A program made the translations under genes and the position numbers. 64,000 bases of DNA, from NCBI GenBank assembly GCA_963837515.1, contig CAWINT010000005.1, positions 124,001 to 188,000 on the forward strand, given 5' to 3'. The stretch is from RYN-230 sp963837515. Lineage in GTDB: Bacteria > Actinomycetota > Actinomycetes > Streptosporangiales > Streptosporangiaceae. The notes beneath the pieces were generated by a model. That model had not been told where the DNA came from, made no database searches, and saw only the letters and a program-made list of their open reading frames with translations. Below are positions 7,171 to 15,590 of this stretch, piece by piece (within the stretch, counting starts at the first letter, position 1; the number at the start of each line of letters is the position of its first letter).

Positions 7171-9063
7171 ATGGCTACGTTGTCCGCGATGACCATACAG
7201 GACGGCTTTCGGCCGATATTCTCACCGTTCGTGGGATTGCGGGTGACCATCGACAGCTCAGCACGGCCGGCCACGGGCGCCGCGACGGCGCGATCCGGGC
7301 GCCGGTGGCGGGACCTGGTTGGTCCTGGGCTGCTGGCCATCGTGGCGGCGGCCGGCTACAGCGTCTTCGCGCTCGCCCGTTACGCCACCTTCCGGACCGG
7401 GTCCTACGACTTGGTCATCTTCGACCAGGCGGTCCGGTCCTACGCGCACCTGCACCCCGGCATCTCGATCGTCAAGGGAGTGCACAACGGTTTCGGGCCG
7501 CACTTCTCCGTCCTGGGGGACCACTGGTCGCCGATCCTGGCCGTGCTCGCCCCGCTGTACTGGGTGCACAACAGCGCGGCCAACCTGCTGGTGGCCCAGG
7601 CGGTCCTGTTCGCACTGGCCATCCCCCCGTTGTGGATGTTCACCCGGCGCGCCTTCGGCGGGGGCCGGAACGCCACCGTGGCTGCGTACCTGGTGTCGGT
7701 GGCGTACGGGCTGAGCTGGCCGGTCGCCGCCGCCGTGGGGTTTGACTTCCACGAAGTGGCCTTCGCCCCGGTGCTGACCGCGGTCGCGCTGGAGCGGCTG
7801 CAGGCCGGGCGGTGGCGCACCGCGCTGGTTGCCCTGGCGGGCCTGCTCCTGGTCAAGGAGGACATGGGCTTCCTCGTCGCCGGGATCGGCGTGTACCTGG
7901 CGCTGTCCCGGCCGCGGGCGCTGCCCCGGCCCGCGCTGCTCGGGCTCGGGCTGATCGTGGCCGGGGTGGCCGACACCGCGATCACCACCTACGTGCTGAT
8001 CCCTGCGTTCGGCGGGCGCTCCGGGTACTACTGGGGCTACCAGGCGCTGGGCAACAACGTGCCGCAGGTGCTGGGGCATCTGGTCACCCACCCGCTCGGC
8101 TCGGCGCGGGTGCTGATCACCCCGCGGGTCAAGCTGGAGACCATGTTGTGGCTGCTCGCGGCGTTCTGCTTCCTGCCGCTGTGCTCGCCGCTGACGCTGG
8201 CCGCCGTGCCGCTGGTGCTGGAGCGGATGCTCGACTCGAAGTTCCCGAACTGGTGGGTCACGTCCTTCCAGTACAACGCCTACCTGGTCATCATCCTGGC
8301 GTTCGCCGCGGTGGACGGGGCGGCCCGGCTGGAACGGTGGGTGACGGCGCTGCGGGGCCACGCCACCGCCCGGCGCGGCGCGGTCCCGGCCCGGGCCGGC
8401 CCGGCGGCCACGGATCCGGCAACGCCGGACCCGGCGGCTGCGGACCCGGCGGCTGCGGACCCGGCGGCTGCGGACCCGGCGGCGGTGGGCGCGGCGGCGG
8501 TGGGCGCGGCGGCGGTCCCGGACCCGGGTAACCCGGCTCCGGCGATCCCGGGTAACCGGGCTCCGGCGGACCCCGGGGCGGCTGGCGCGGAGCCACCCGG
8601 GCCGGCGCCGGGCCGGCCGGTGGCCCGGGGCCGGGTGGCCCTGGGCTGCGCGGTGGCGATGGCGGCGGTGGCCGTGGCCCTGGTGCCGCGGTTCGCGTTC
8701 GGCCCGGCGCTGCACCCGTCCTTCTACCACCGCACCCCGCGGATGAGCGCGGCGGCCGCCGCGGTGGCCGCCGTGCCCAGCGGCGTCACCGTCCAGGCGG
8801 TGAACAACCTCGGCCCGCAGTTGTCCGGCCGGGACACCGTCCTGCTCTGGGACGGGGACGGCGAGACCCCGCTGTTTTCCCCGTGGGTGGTCGCGGACGT
8901 GCGGAGGCGGGTATTCACCTTCCACACGCTGCGCGAGCAGTGGCAGCGGGTGGGCCTGCTGGAGCGCAGTGGCTACCAGGTCGTCTTCCGCCGCGCCGGT
9001 TACCTGGTGCTGCACCGAGTGGGAACGGGCCGCACCGCGAGCCGGGCGGGGGGTGCTCAGTGA
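7171..9063 (+). CDS. DUF2079 polytopic membrane protein
   Basis: 630 residues. After a short basic N terminus comes a membrane domain with the DUF2079 signatures SYDLVIFDQAVRSYAHL, FGPHFSVLGDHWSPIL and FDFHEVAFAP, about nine hydrophobic segments, then a C-terminal extracytoplasmic part. The family is related to GT-C membrane transferases and is found in actinobacterial envelope loci; no reaction has been assigned. A 15-bp repeat encodes an Ala/Pro-rich stretch between the membrane domain and the soluble tail. The start is uncertain (ATG 7171 or 7189, GTG near 7230) because no strong ribosome site is visible. The stop overlaps the next gene's GTG in a GTGA. Confidence 0.85.
   Translation: MATLSAMTIQDGFRPIFSPFVGLRVTIDSSARPATGAATARSGRRWRDLVGPGLLAIVAAAGYSVFALARYATFRTGSYDLVIFDQAVRSYAHLHPGISIVKGVHNGFGPHFSVLGDHWSPILAVLAPLYWVHNSAANLLVAQAVLFALAIPPLWMFTRRAFGGGRNATVAAYLVSVAYGLSWPVAAAVGFDFHEVAFAPVLTAVALERLQAGRWRTALVALAGLLLVKEDMGFLVAGIGVYLALSRPRALPRPALLGLGLIVAGVADTAITTYVLIPAFGGRSGYYWGYQALGNNVPQVLGHLVTHPLGSARVLITPRVKLETMLWLLAAFCFLPLCSPLTLAAVPLVLERMLDSKFPNWWVTSFQYNAYLVIILAFAAVDGAARLERWVTALRGHATARRGAVPARAGPAATDPATPDPAAADPAAADPAAADPAAVGAAAVGAAAVPDPGNPAPAIPGNRAPADPGAAGAEPPGPAPGRPVARGRVALGCAVAMAAVAVALVPRFAFGPALHPSFYHRTPRMSAAAAAVAAVPSGVTVQAVNNLGPQLSGRDTVLLWDGDGETPLFSPWVVADVRRRVFTFHTLREQWQRVGLLERSGYQVVFRRAGYLVLHRVGTGRTASRAGGAQ
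8428..8517 (+). repeat. 15-bp tandem repeat, six copies, in the DUF2079 gene
   Basis: Three perfect copies of GACCCGGCGGCTGCG (8428-8472) are followed by three diverged copies in which GCGGTG replaces GCTGCG. It encodes a DPAAA then VGAAA repeat in the region before the final membrane segment. The period preserves reading frame. Confidence 0.88.
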
Positions 9064-9443
9064 GGGTGGGCCCGCAGGCCACCGTGGCCGGCGGCGCGCC
9101 TCGGCCAGCGGATCCGCTCCCCGGGCAGGCCGCGGTCGTCATCGTCAGCAACCCCACGGCGGACCACCTGACCGAGGTGGTCCGGGGCATGTGCGGCGTA
9201 TCGGTGGCCCGGCTGCGCAGCTGGACGCCCGCCCAGGTGGCCGCGGTGGGGCACGGCATTCAGCGGGCCGCCCGCCGGCCGGTACTGCTGGCCGGCGCGC
9301 CGCGCCTGCTGACCCAGCTGGGCCTCGTGTCCCGGCCGATCATGCGCCTGCACAGCACGCAGGATCCGCACACCCTGACCACTCCGCCCATGCGGAACTG
9401 GCCGTTCGTTTTCACCGTCTGGATGTCGGAGTACCCACGATGA
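9060..9443 (+). CDS. Small soluble protein homologous to the C-terminal tail of the neighbouring GT-C-like protein
   Basis: 127 residues with no membrane segment. The GTG overlaps the DUF2079 stop (GTGA) and the TGA overlaps the next gene's ATG (ATGA), so it sits in a translationally coupled three-gene unit. Its sequence aligns end to end with the last ~115 residues of the protein at 10431-12554. Both share TEVVRGMCG, then a (V/H)GI...A.RRPVLLA segment, and both end in an aromatic-rich (F)..WM motif. It is therefore a free-standing copy of a domain normally fused behind a GT-C-like membrane domain. It may be a remnant of a deleted paralogue or a subunit acting in trans. Function unknown. Confidence 0.75.
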   Translation: MRVGPQATVAGGAPRPADPLPGQAAVVIVSNPTADHLTEVVRGMCGVSVARLRSWTPAQVAAVGHGIQRAARRPVLLAGAPRLLTQLGLVSRPIMRLHSTQDPHTLTTPPMRNWPFVFTVWMSEYPR

Positions 9444-10414
9444 ACATGCTTCCCGGCAGCGTCACCACGGCCGAAGCGCCGGCCATCAGCAACTCCCCGG
9501 TTCAGGCCGGCGAGGACCCCGGACCGGCTCCCTACGTGACCATCGTGCTGCCGTGCCACAACGAGGAAGGGCATGTGGCCGCGGAGGTGGCGCGGATCTG
9601 CGCGGTCATGGACGCCAGCGAGTACGCCTACGAGCTGGTCGCCTACGACGACGCGTCCACGGACGGGACACTGGCCCGGCTGCGAGCCGCGGAGGATCAG
9701 TACCCGCAGCTGCGGGTGGTGCACTTCCGGCGCAATGGCGGGTCCGGGACGGTGCGCCGGATCGGCACCCAGCAGGCGCGGGGCCAGATCGTGGTGTGGA
9801 CGGATGCGGACATGACGTATCCGAACGAGCGGATCCCCGAACTGGTCCGGATGCTGGCCGACGACCCGGACCTGGACCAGGTGGTCGGGGCGCGGACCAC
9901 CGAGGAGGGGACGCACAAGCTGCTGCGGGTGCCGGCCAAGTGGTTCATCCGCAAGCTGGCCGAGCGGCTGACCGGTGAGCAGATCCCGGACCTCAACTCC
10001 GGACTGCGGGCGTTCCGCCGCGACGTGGCGCGGCCCTACCTGCGGCTGCTGCCGCCCGGGTTCTCCTGCGTGACCACGATCACGATCGCGTTCCTGTCCA
10101 ACCAGCACGACGTGCGGTACGTCCCGATCGAGTACGCCAAGCGAGCCGGGCGGTCGAAGTTCCACTTCGTGCGGGACGCCTACCGCTACATCCTGCAGGT
10201 ACTGCGGATGGTGATGTATTTCAACCCGCTCAAGGTGCTGATGCCCATCGCGCTGGCGCTGCTCACCCTGGGGATCGTCAAGGGCATCTACGACGTGGTG
10301 GTGCACCGGCTGCACATCACGACCAACACCGTGCTGATCTTCGTCAGCGGGCTGATCATCGCCACCCTGGCCCTGCTGGCCGACCTCATCGTCCGCTCCC
10401 GCAGCGACCTGTGA
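9440..10414 (+). CDS. Family 2 glycosyltransferase with C-terminal membrane pair (polyprenyl-phosphate type)
   Basis: 324 residues. The GT2 fold is marked by TIVLPCHNEE (about residues 34-43), the DDASTDGT loop and the DADMTYP (DXD-like) metal site. The segment ending RKLAERLTGEQIPDLNSGLRAFRR matches dolichyl/polyprenyl-phosphate hexosyltransferases. Two hydrophobic helices close the protein (LMPIALALLTLGIVKGIY and VLIFVSGLIIATLALLADL). It probably moves a sugar from a nucleotide donor to a polyprenyl phosphate on the inner membrane face, making the lipid donor that GT-C enzymes such as its neighbours use outside. Its ATG overlaps the stop of the preceding small gene. Confidence 0.88.
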   Translation: MNMLPGSVTTAEAPAISNSPVQAGEDPGPAPYVTIVLPCHNEEGHVAAEVARICAVMDASEYAYELVAYDDASTDGTLARLRAAEDQYPQLRVVHFRRNGGSGTVRRIGTQQARGQIVVWTDADMTYPNERIPELVRMLADDPDLDQVVGARTTEEGTHKLLRVPAKWFIRKLAERLTGEQIPDLNSGLRAFRRDVARPYLRLLPPGFSCVTTITIAFLSNQHDVRYVPIEYAKRAGRSKFHFVRDAYRYILQVLRMVMYFNPLKVLMPIALALLTLGIVKGIYDVVVHRLHITTNTVLIFVSGLIIATLALLADLIVRSRSDL

Positions 10415-10430
10415 CCCGGCCGGGCCGTGG

Positions 10431-12554
10431 TCAGGAGGCCGGCACCAGCATCCAGATCTCGAAGTCGAACGGGTTGACCGCCGTGGGCGGCCGCATCTTG
10501 GTGCGCGCCTCCTCCGCCGTGTGCAACAGCATGATCTGCCTGATTCCGGTCCCGTAGCCGGTCAGCGCCGTCCGGCTGGCCGCCAGCAGCACCGGCCGGC
10601 GGCCAGCCGCCGCGATGCCGTGCACCACCCGCTGCACTTTGGCGGGCGTGGGGGCGCGCAGGATGGCGGTCGGAGCGCCGCACATGCCGCGGACCACCTC
10701 GGTGTACCGGGTGCTGACGGTGCGATCCACCATGACCACCGAGGCGTTGCGCGGCAGGGCCGCGCACAGACCGCGGACGGCGGCGATCTCGCCGGTATCC
10801 GTGCGCTGCACTGCCCAGCCATTCGCGACCGGCCGGATTCCCAGCGGCCCGCCGTCCCGGAGGCCCAGCCCGAACGTCGTGATCGCGGCCGGCAGCACCA
10901 GGGCGGCGGCCAGGACCGGGACGGCGCCGGCCGCCACGGGCCCGTAGTCGTGCCGGCGGGCCCACGCGATCAGCCAGGCCGTCCCCCACACGGCCAGCAG
11001 GATCAGCCCGGGCAGCACGCCCGGCACCAGCCGGCGGCTGGCCCAGGGCTGGCGCGGCACGATGGCCGGCCGGTACAGGACGGTGACGATGATCCAGCCG
11101 AACGTGACCAGCGGCAGCGTCCAGGCCGGCAGGTCGCCCTGCAGGCAGCGGCGGGCCAGCACGGCCGCGCCGACCGCCGCCAGCAGCAGCGCCGGCCAGC
11201 CCAGGTACCACACCACCCAGTGCAGGCTGTACTGCTCATAGTGGTGGTAGGTGACGGCCAGCTGATGGGGCCCGTGGCCGGGCAGCACCGGCACCGGGTG
11301 CAGGTACGGCCGGGCCGCCAGCACGATCAGGATCGCGAACGGCAGGGCCGCCGCCACGGCGAGTGCCCAGCGGGCACGGGCCCGGCGCCAGTCGGGGGCG
11401 GGCAGGCCGCGCCGCCGCAGCACCGGCACGGCCACCGCCGTCACGGCGGTGATCAGGCCGGCCCCCAGAGCCAGCGGCAGCAGCGAGCCCTTGATAGCCG
11501 TCAGGTACGGCCGGGACAGCAGCAGCCCGTCGGCCAGGCCGGCCAGTGCGCCGACGGTCAGGCCGGCCAGCAGCGGCCACGCCTGCGGCCGCCTCCTGAC
11601 CAGCAGCAGCCCGCCGTACGGGATGACCGGGAGGATGTCACTGATCCCGTCGATGCGCACCAGGATGGTCAGCCCGAGGGCCAGGCCGCCCAGCCCGGCC
11701 GTGACCCGGGCGGCGGCGCCATCGGCCGCCAGCGAGTCGATGACCAGGCACAGCCCGCCGAGGAACAGGATCTGCGCCAGCGGCTCGCTGAACGAGGAAC
11801 GGCTGGTGTACTGCACGGGCAGGGTGAGTGCGAGGGCCAGGGCGGCCAGCGGCGCCCACCGCGGCCCGGCCAGCCGGGCGGCCAGGCCGCCGAACGTGAG
11901 CACCGCGGCCGCCCCTAGGACCGGGGCCACCAGCACGGCCGCGCTCACCCTGCCGGCCCAGAAGGCGCCGGCCAGCGCCATCGGCAGCCCGGCCATGAAC
12001 TGCGGCACCACGCTCTTACCCACCTGGTAGAAGGCGGGGCTGCTGAAGCTGAGCAGGTGGTGCGGGCTGCCGAAGGCGGCGCGTGACTGCGGGATCGGCA
12101 GTGCGCCGTGCCGGGAGATCCAGGCCGCGAACTGGATGTAGGAGGCCGGGTCGCGCAGGATGATGATCTGCTCGGAGTGGTAGGCGAGCTGCTCGGCCCC
12201 GAACGCGGCGGCCACGGCGACCACCCCGGCCACCGCCCACCACGGTGCGTCCGCCAGGCCCGCGGCCGCCACCAGCCGGCCCCCCGGCGCCCGGCCGGGC
12301 GTCCAGCGCAGGCAGATGACCAGCAGCACGGCCGCCAGGGGCACGGACCCGGCCAGCATGAGCGGCAGCGTGAACCGGCCCAGCAACAGCAGCGGCAGCC
12401 CGGCCAGCAGCCAGGCCATGGCCAGCAGTGCCGGGAGCACGGACAGCTGCCGCAGCAGCCACCCGGCGCCGGCCGGCCTGCGTCCGGCCGGGCCGTCCCC
12501 GGGTGGGGCGGTACCCGCCGGGGACGGCCCGGTGGCCGCGCGCCCGGCGGTCAT
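10431..12554 (-). CDS. GT-C-like polytopic membrane protein with soluble C-terminal module
   Basis: 707 residues from the ATG at 12554. The open frame extends to a TTG at 12692, but that TTG falls in a TTGACC stretch that looks more like promoter. About twelve hydrophobic segments follow, with an early LRDPASYIQFAAW loop placed like the first extracytoplasmic acidic loop of GT-C transferases. The last ~115 residues form a soluble domain that also exists alone as the gene at 9060-9443. It is convergent with the GT2 gene (16 bases apart). It probably transfers a sugar from a polyprenyl-phosphate donor to an envelope acceptor; donor and acceptor are unknown. The gap 12555-12946 holds no gene I can support. 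Confidence 0.72.
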   Translation of the reverse strand: MTAGRAATGPSPAGTAPPGDGPAGRRPAGAGWLLRQLSVLPALLAMAWLLAGLPLLLLGRFTLPLMLAGSVPLAAVLLVICLRWTPGRAPGGRLVAAAGLADAPWWAVAGVVAVAAAFGAEQLAYHSEQIIILRDPASYIQFAAWISRHGALPIPQSRAAFGSPHHLLSFSSPAFYQVGKSVVPQFMAGLPMALAGAFWAGRVSAAVLVAPVLGAAAVLTFGGLAARLAGPRWAPLAALALALTLPVQYTSRSSFSEPLAQILFLGGLCLVIDSLAADGAAARVTAGLGGLALGLTILVRIDGISDILPVIPYGGLLLVRRRPQAWPLLAGLTVGALAGLADGLLLSRPYLTAIKGSLLPLALGAGLITAVTAVAVPVLRRRGLPAPDWRRARARWALAVAAALPFAILIVLAARPYLHPVPVLPGHGPHQLAVTYHHYEQYSLHWVVWYLGWPALLLAAVGAAVLARRCLQGDLPAWTLPLVTFGWIIVTVLYRPAIVPRQPWASRRLVPGVLPGLILLAVWGTAWLIAWARRHDYGPVAAGAVPVLAAALVLPAAITTFGLGLRDGGPLGIRPVANGWAVQRTDTGEIAAVRGLCAALPRNASVVMVDRTVSTRYTEVVRGMCGAPTAILRAPTPAKVQRVVHGIAAAGRRPVLLAASRTALTGYGTGIRQIMLLHTAEEARTKMRPPTAVNPFDFEIWMLVPAS

Positions 12555-12946
12555 CGGGCGGCCGCCGGGGACAAGGCGCCGCGGGCCTGGCCCGGCGCCG
12601 CGGTGGTGGCGGGCAGATCGGTAGTCATCGCACGGAAGCGTAGTCAGAAAGCGGGCCAATAAACCGGGTATAAGAGGGTTTTCCTGGGTCAACTTCGGCG
12701 GCAGCGCGATCGCCTCGGATCCTCCAGGCCCTGGCCAGTGTAGTGGGCCGGCCGCAGCCGCCGGCGCGGGCCGGACGGGGCGGTTGGCTCAGGTGCCAGT
12801 GGGGCAGCTGGCGCAGGAACGGGTCGGCCAGGCGGGGGCTGGTGACCCGCCTGGTCCCGGTAGCGGGCATCCCCGCTCCTCCACTGGCCGTTCCGGCCGC
12901 TGAGCGCAGTGCGCGGCGCGGGCCCCGTCCCGCCAGCAGGACGCCG

Positions 12947-13783
12947 TCAGGCCGGCTGATCCGGGCCGGCGGGCTCGTCGCCACGCAGGAAGCGGGTGAT
13001 CACCGGGCCGACCTCGGCGGCGCTGTCCAGCAGGACCAGGTGGCCGCCACCCCGGACGATGTGCAGCCGGGCCTGGGGCACCAGGCAGGAAATGATCCGG
13101 TGGTTCACCAGCGGCGTGAGCGGGTCGTCATCGCCGGCCAGGACCAGCGTCGGCCGCCGGATCGCCCACAGGAAGGGCAGGCTGCTCCAGCCGAACAGCG
13201 GAGCCATCCGGTACAGGGCGGCCATGGTGTTCGTGGGGCGCCGGATATGCATGTCCCGGACGAGTTGCGGCTCCTTGCGCAGCCGACCGCCGAACATGGC
13301 GCCCGCCGCCCGTTCCAGCCGCTCTGGGTGGTAGCTGCGCGGGTGGATGAAGTGCCACAGCGATTCCAGGCTGCCCGGCATGGCGCCGCCGCCGAACGAG
13401 GTGGAGGCCAGCACCAGCCGGCGTACCCGGCGCGGGTGCAGGAAGGCCATCTGCTGGGCGACGGCGCCGCCGAATGACACGCCGAGCACGTGCGCGGAGT
13501 CGATGCCGAGATCGTCGAGCACGGCCGTGCCGAAGTGCGCCAGCCCGGGCATGGTGAACGGCAGGCGGGGAAGCTGGGAGCGGCCGATGCCCGGAGGGTC
13601 GAACGCGATCGTGCGGAAGCCGGGCAGGTGCGGCAGCAGGTCGTCCCACAGCCGCACCTCTCCCCAGATGCCGGAGTAGAGCAGCAGCGGCTCCCCGTCC
13701 CCGCGGACCTGGGCGTGAATCCGCAACCCGTTGATGCGGAGGAATTCGTCGGTGACCGGTGCGGTGGGATCGGTGGCTGTCAT
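12947..13783 (-). CDS. phaZ: Intracellular PHA depolymerase-type alpha/beta hydrolase
   Basis: 278 residues. The nucleophile elbow is GVSFGG (Ser103), the acid lies in GDDDPLTP (217-224) and the base is His248 in GGGHLVLLD. Segments such as FDPPGIGRSQLPRLPFTMPGL and GWSSLPFLW match the medium-chain-length PhaZ subfamily closely. It should cut intracellular polyhydroxyalkanoate to hydroxyacids. The location supports this: it diverges from two acyl-CoA ligase genes and lies near PHA synthase. Loop-level similarity to other hydrolases means the exact substrate is inferred. The divergent promoter region holds a palindromic operator. Confidence 0.82.
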   Translation of the reverse strand: MTATDPTAPVTDEFLRINGLRIHAQVRGDGEPLLLYSGIWGEVRLWDDLLPHLPGFRTIAFDPPGIGRSQLPRLPFTMPGLAHFGTAVLDDLGIDSAHVLGVSFGGAVAQQMAFLHPRRVRRLVLASTSFGGGAMPGSLESLWHFIHPRSYHPERLERAAGAMFGGRLRKEPQLVRDMHIRRPTNTMAALYRMAPLFGWSSLPFLWAIRRPTLVLAGDDDPLTPLVNHRIISCLVPQARLHIVRGGGHLVLLDSAAEVGPVITRFLRGDEPAGPDQPA

Positions 13784-13940
13784 CAGGATTCCCTCATCTT
13801 TTCCCCGGGACCGCCCCGCGCCGACCGGATGCTGCTGGCCGGGCGGCGACGGTCCAGGCGGGGCCTGGGCCCGGTGGAAAACCGAGACGCCGGTCGACCT
13901 TGCTAACCATAGTACGCGAGTGATCGTCTGAGCAGAAGCA

Positions 13941-13969
13941 TTGATACCCGACCGAACGTTCGGTAAGGT
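13941..13969 (+). promoter_or_regulatory. Promoter with palindromic operator in its spacer (ligase/PHA operon)
   Basis: TTGATA (13941-13946), 17 bases, TAAGGT (13964-13969) reads as a sigma-70-type promoter for the plus-strand ligase operon. The perfect 14-bp palindrome ACCGAACGTTCGGT (13951-13964) fills the spacer, the classic position for a TetR-family repressor. The 299-base intergenic region is shared with the divergent phaZ gene. Which regulator binds is unknown; no TetR gene is adjacent. Confidence 0.65.
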
Positions 13970-14082
13970 TAGGGAGCAGGCTAAATAAGGGTTTTGTATC
14001 GCCAGCGAGTTCGCCCGCCCCCGCCCAGCCGCCGCCAGTGAGAGGGGAGAGTGGCCTGGCCCCGCGCTGGGAGGCGATCACG

Positions 14083-15588
14083 ATGTACACATTCGCCCAG
14101 CCGCTCGATCGAGCTGTCGCCACGGCTGGACGGTGCTGCGCCGTGGTCTGCGGCCCGCAGCGTCGCAGCTACGCGGAGCTCGGCGCCCGCTGCCGGCGGC
14201 TGGCCGGTGCGATGGCCCGGCTCGGGCTGGCGCCCGGCGACCGGGTCGGGGTCGTCGGGCTCAATTCCGACCGTTATCTGGAGCTCTACCTGGGCCTGCC
14301 CGCGGCCGGCTACGTGCTGGTGCCGGTCAATTCCCGGCTGGCCCCCGCCGAGATGCGCGCGATCCTCAGCGACGCCGGGGTGCAGGTGCTGTTCACCGAC
14401 GCCGCCTACCCGGGGGCGGTGGCCAGCCAGGTGCTGACCATGCCCGATGACTACGAGGACCTCATCGCGTCGGCGGATGAGCTGCCGCTGGGCGAGGGGG
14501 TGGCCGAGGACGACCTGGCCGTGCTCTTCTACACCTCGGGCACGACCGGCGCGGCTAAGGGGGCGATGCACACGCACCGCAGCCTGGTCAGCAGCGCCCT
14601 GCACTTCATGGCCACCTGGCCCTTCGACCGGCAGACCCGGTGGCTGGTGGCGTCGCCCATGTTCCACACCGGCGGGGTGATCGGCACGCTGGCCACGGTG
14701 TGGGGCGGCGGCACCCACGTCATCATGCCCAAGTTCGACCCCGACGTCGCGCTCGACCTCATCGAGCGGGAAGCGGTCACGCACACGCTGCTGGTGCCCA
14801 CCATGCTCGCCGCGACCGTGCGCGCCCAGCTGGCCCGGCCGCGCAACGTCGCCACGCTCCGCTACCTGAGCCACGGTGCCTCGCCCATCGCGGTCGAGAC
14901 GCTGCACCGGACCCGCCGCGCCTTCCCCGGGGCCGAGCTGCTGCACGTGTACGGCACGACGGAGACGACCCCGATCACCACGCTGCTGCCGCACGAGGAG
15001 CGTGTCATCGATACACCGCAGATCCACTCCTGCGGCCAGCCGGCCGTGGGGGTGGACATCCGGGTGGTCGACTCCGCGCTGGCGGACGCGCCGGCGGGGG
15101 CGGTGGGCGAAGTCGTCGTCCGCAGCCCGAGCGTCATGGCCGGGTACTGGTGCCAGCCCGAGCCGACCGCCGCCGCCATGCGCGGCGGCTGGTACCTCAC
15201 CGGCGACCTGGGCTACCGCGACGAGGACTGGAACATCTACCTGGTCGACCGGGCCAAGGACATGATCGTCACCGGCGGGGAGAACGTCTACTCGACCGAG
15301 GTGGAGGACGCGCTGGCGTCCCATCCCGCGGTCGAGGAGGTCGCGGTCTTCGGCGTCCCGGACCCGCGGTGGGGCGAGGCGGTCTACGCCGTCGTGGTGC
15401 CCCGGGAGCCGGTGTCCGCCGACGAACTGGCGGCGCACTGCCGGGAGCGGATCGCCCGCTTCAAGGTGCCCCGGCAGATCGAGCTGTACGCCGAGCCGCT
15501 GCCCAAGTCGGCGGCCGGCAAGATCCTCAAGCGGGCCCTGCGCGAGCCGCACTGGGCCGGTCAGCAGGTCCAGGTATCTGGGGGTTAA
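14083..15588 (+). CDS. AMP-forming acyl-CoA ligase (ANL superfamily), first of PHA-locus pair
   Basis: 501 residues. The P-loop is FYTSGTTGAAKG, the adenine site region YGTTETTP, the hinge region YLTGDLGYRDEDW, and the C-terminal catalytic lysine is in PKSAAGKILKR. It activates a carboxylic acid to its CoA thioester through an acyl-AMP. Beside a PHA depolymerase and synthase, a reasonable substrate is a released hydroxyalkanoic or medium-chain fatty acid (inference). The ATG at 14083 is preceded by GGGAGG; an upstream in-frame ATG at 14038 lacks this. Its stop is two bases from the next ligase. Confidence 0.87.
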   Translation: MYTFAQPLDRAVATAGRCCAVVCGPQRRSYAELGARCRRLAGAMARLGLAPGDRVGVVGLNSDRYLELYLGLPAAGYVLVPVNSRLAPAEMRAILSDAGVQVLFTDAAYPGAVASQVLTMPDDYEDLIASADELPLGEGVAEDDLAVLFYTSGTTGAAKGAMHTHRSLVSSALHFMATWPFDRQTRWLVASPMFHTGGVIGTLATVWGGGTHVIMPKFDPDVALDLIEREAVTHTLLVPTMLAATVRAQLARPRNVATLRYLSHGASPIAVETLHRTRRAFPGAELLHVYGTTETTPITTLLPHEERVIDTPQIHSCGQPAVGVDIRVVDSALADAPAGAVGEVVVRSPSVMAGYWCQPEPTAAAMRGGWYLTGDLGYRDEDWNIYLVDRAKDMIVTGGENVYSTEVEDALASHPAVEEVAVFGVPDPRWGEAVYAVVVPREPVSADELAAHCRERIARFKVPRQIELYAEPLPKSAAGKILKRALREPHWAGQQVQVSGG

Positions 15589-15590
15589 CG

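Noticed and set aside
7258..9015. 585-codon minus-strand frame opposite the DUF2079 gene
   Set aside because: Gln/Arg/His-rich shadow typical of GC-rich antisense frames; no domain recognised and DUF2079 signatures are on the plus strand.
13981..15552. 523-codon minus-strand frame opposite the first acyl-CoA ligase
   Set aside because: Antisense shadow; the plus strand encodes a complete ligase with P-loop and catalytic lysine.
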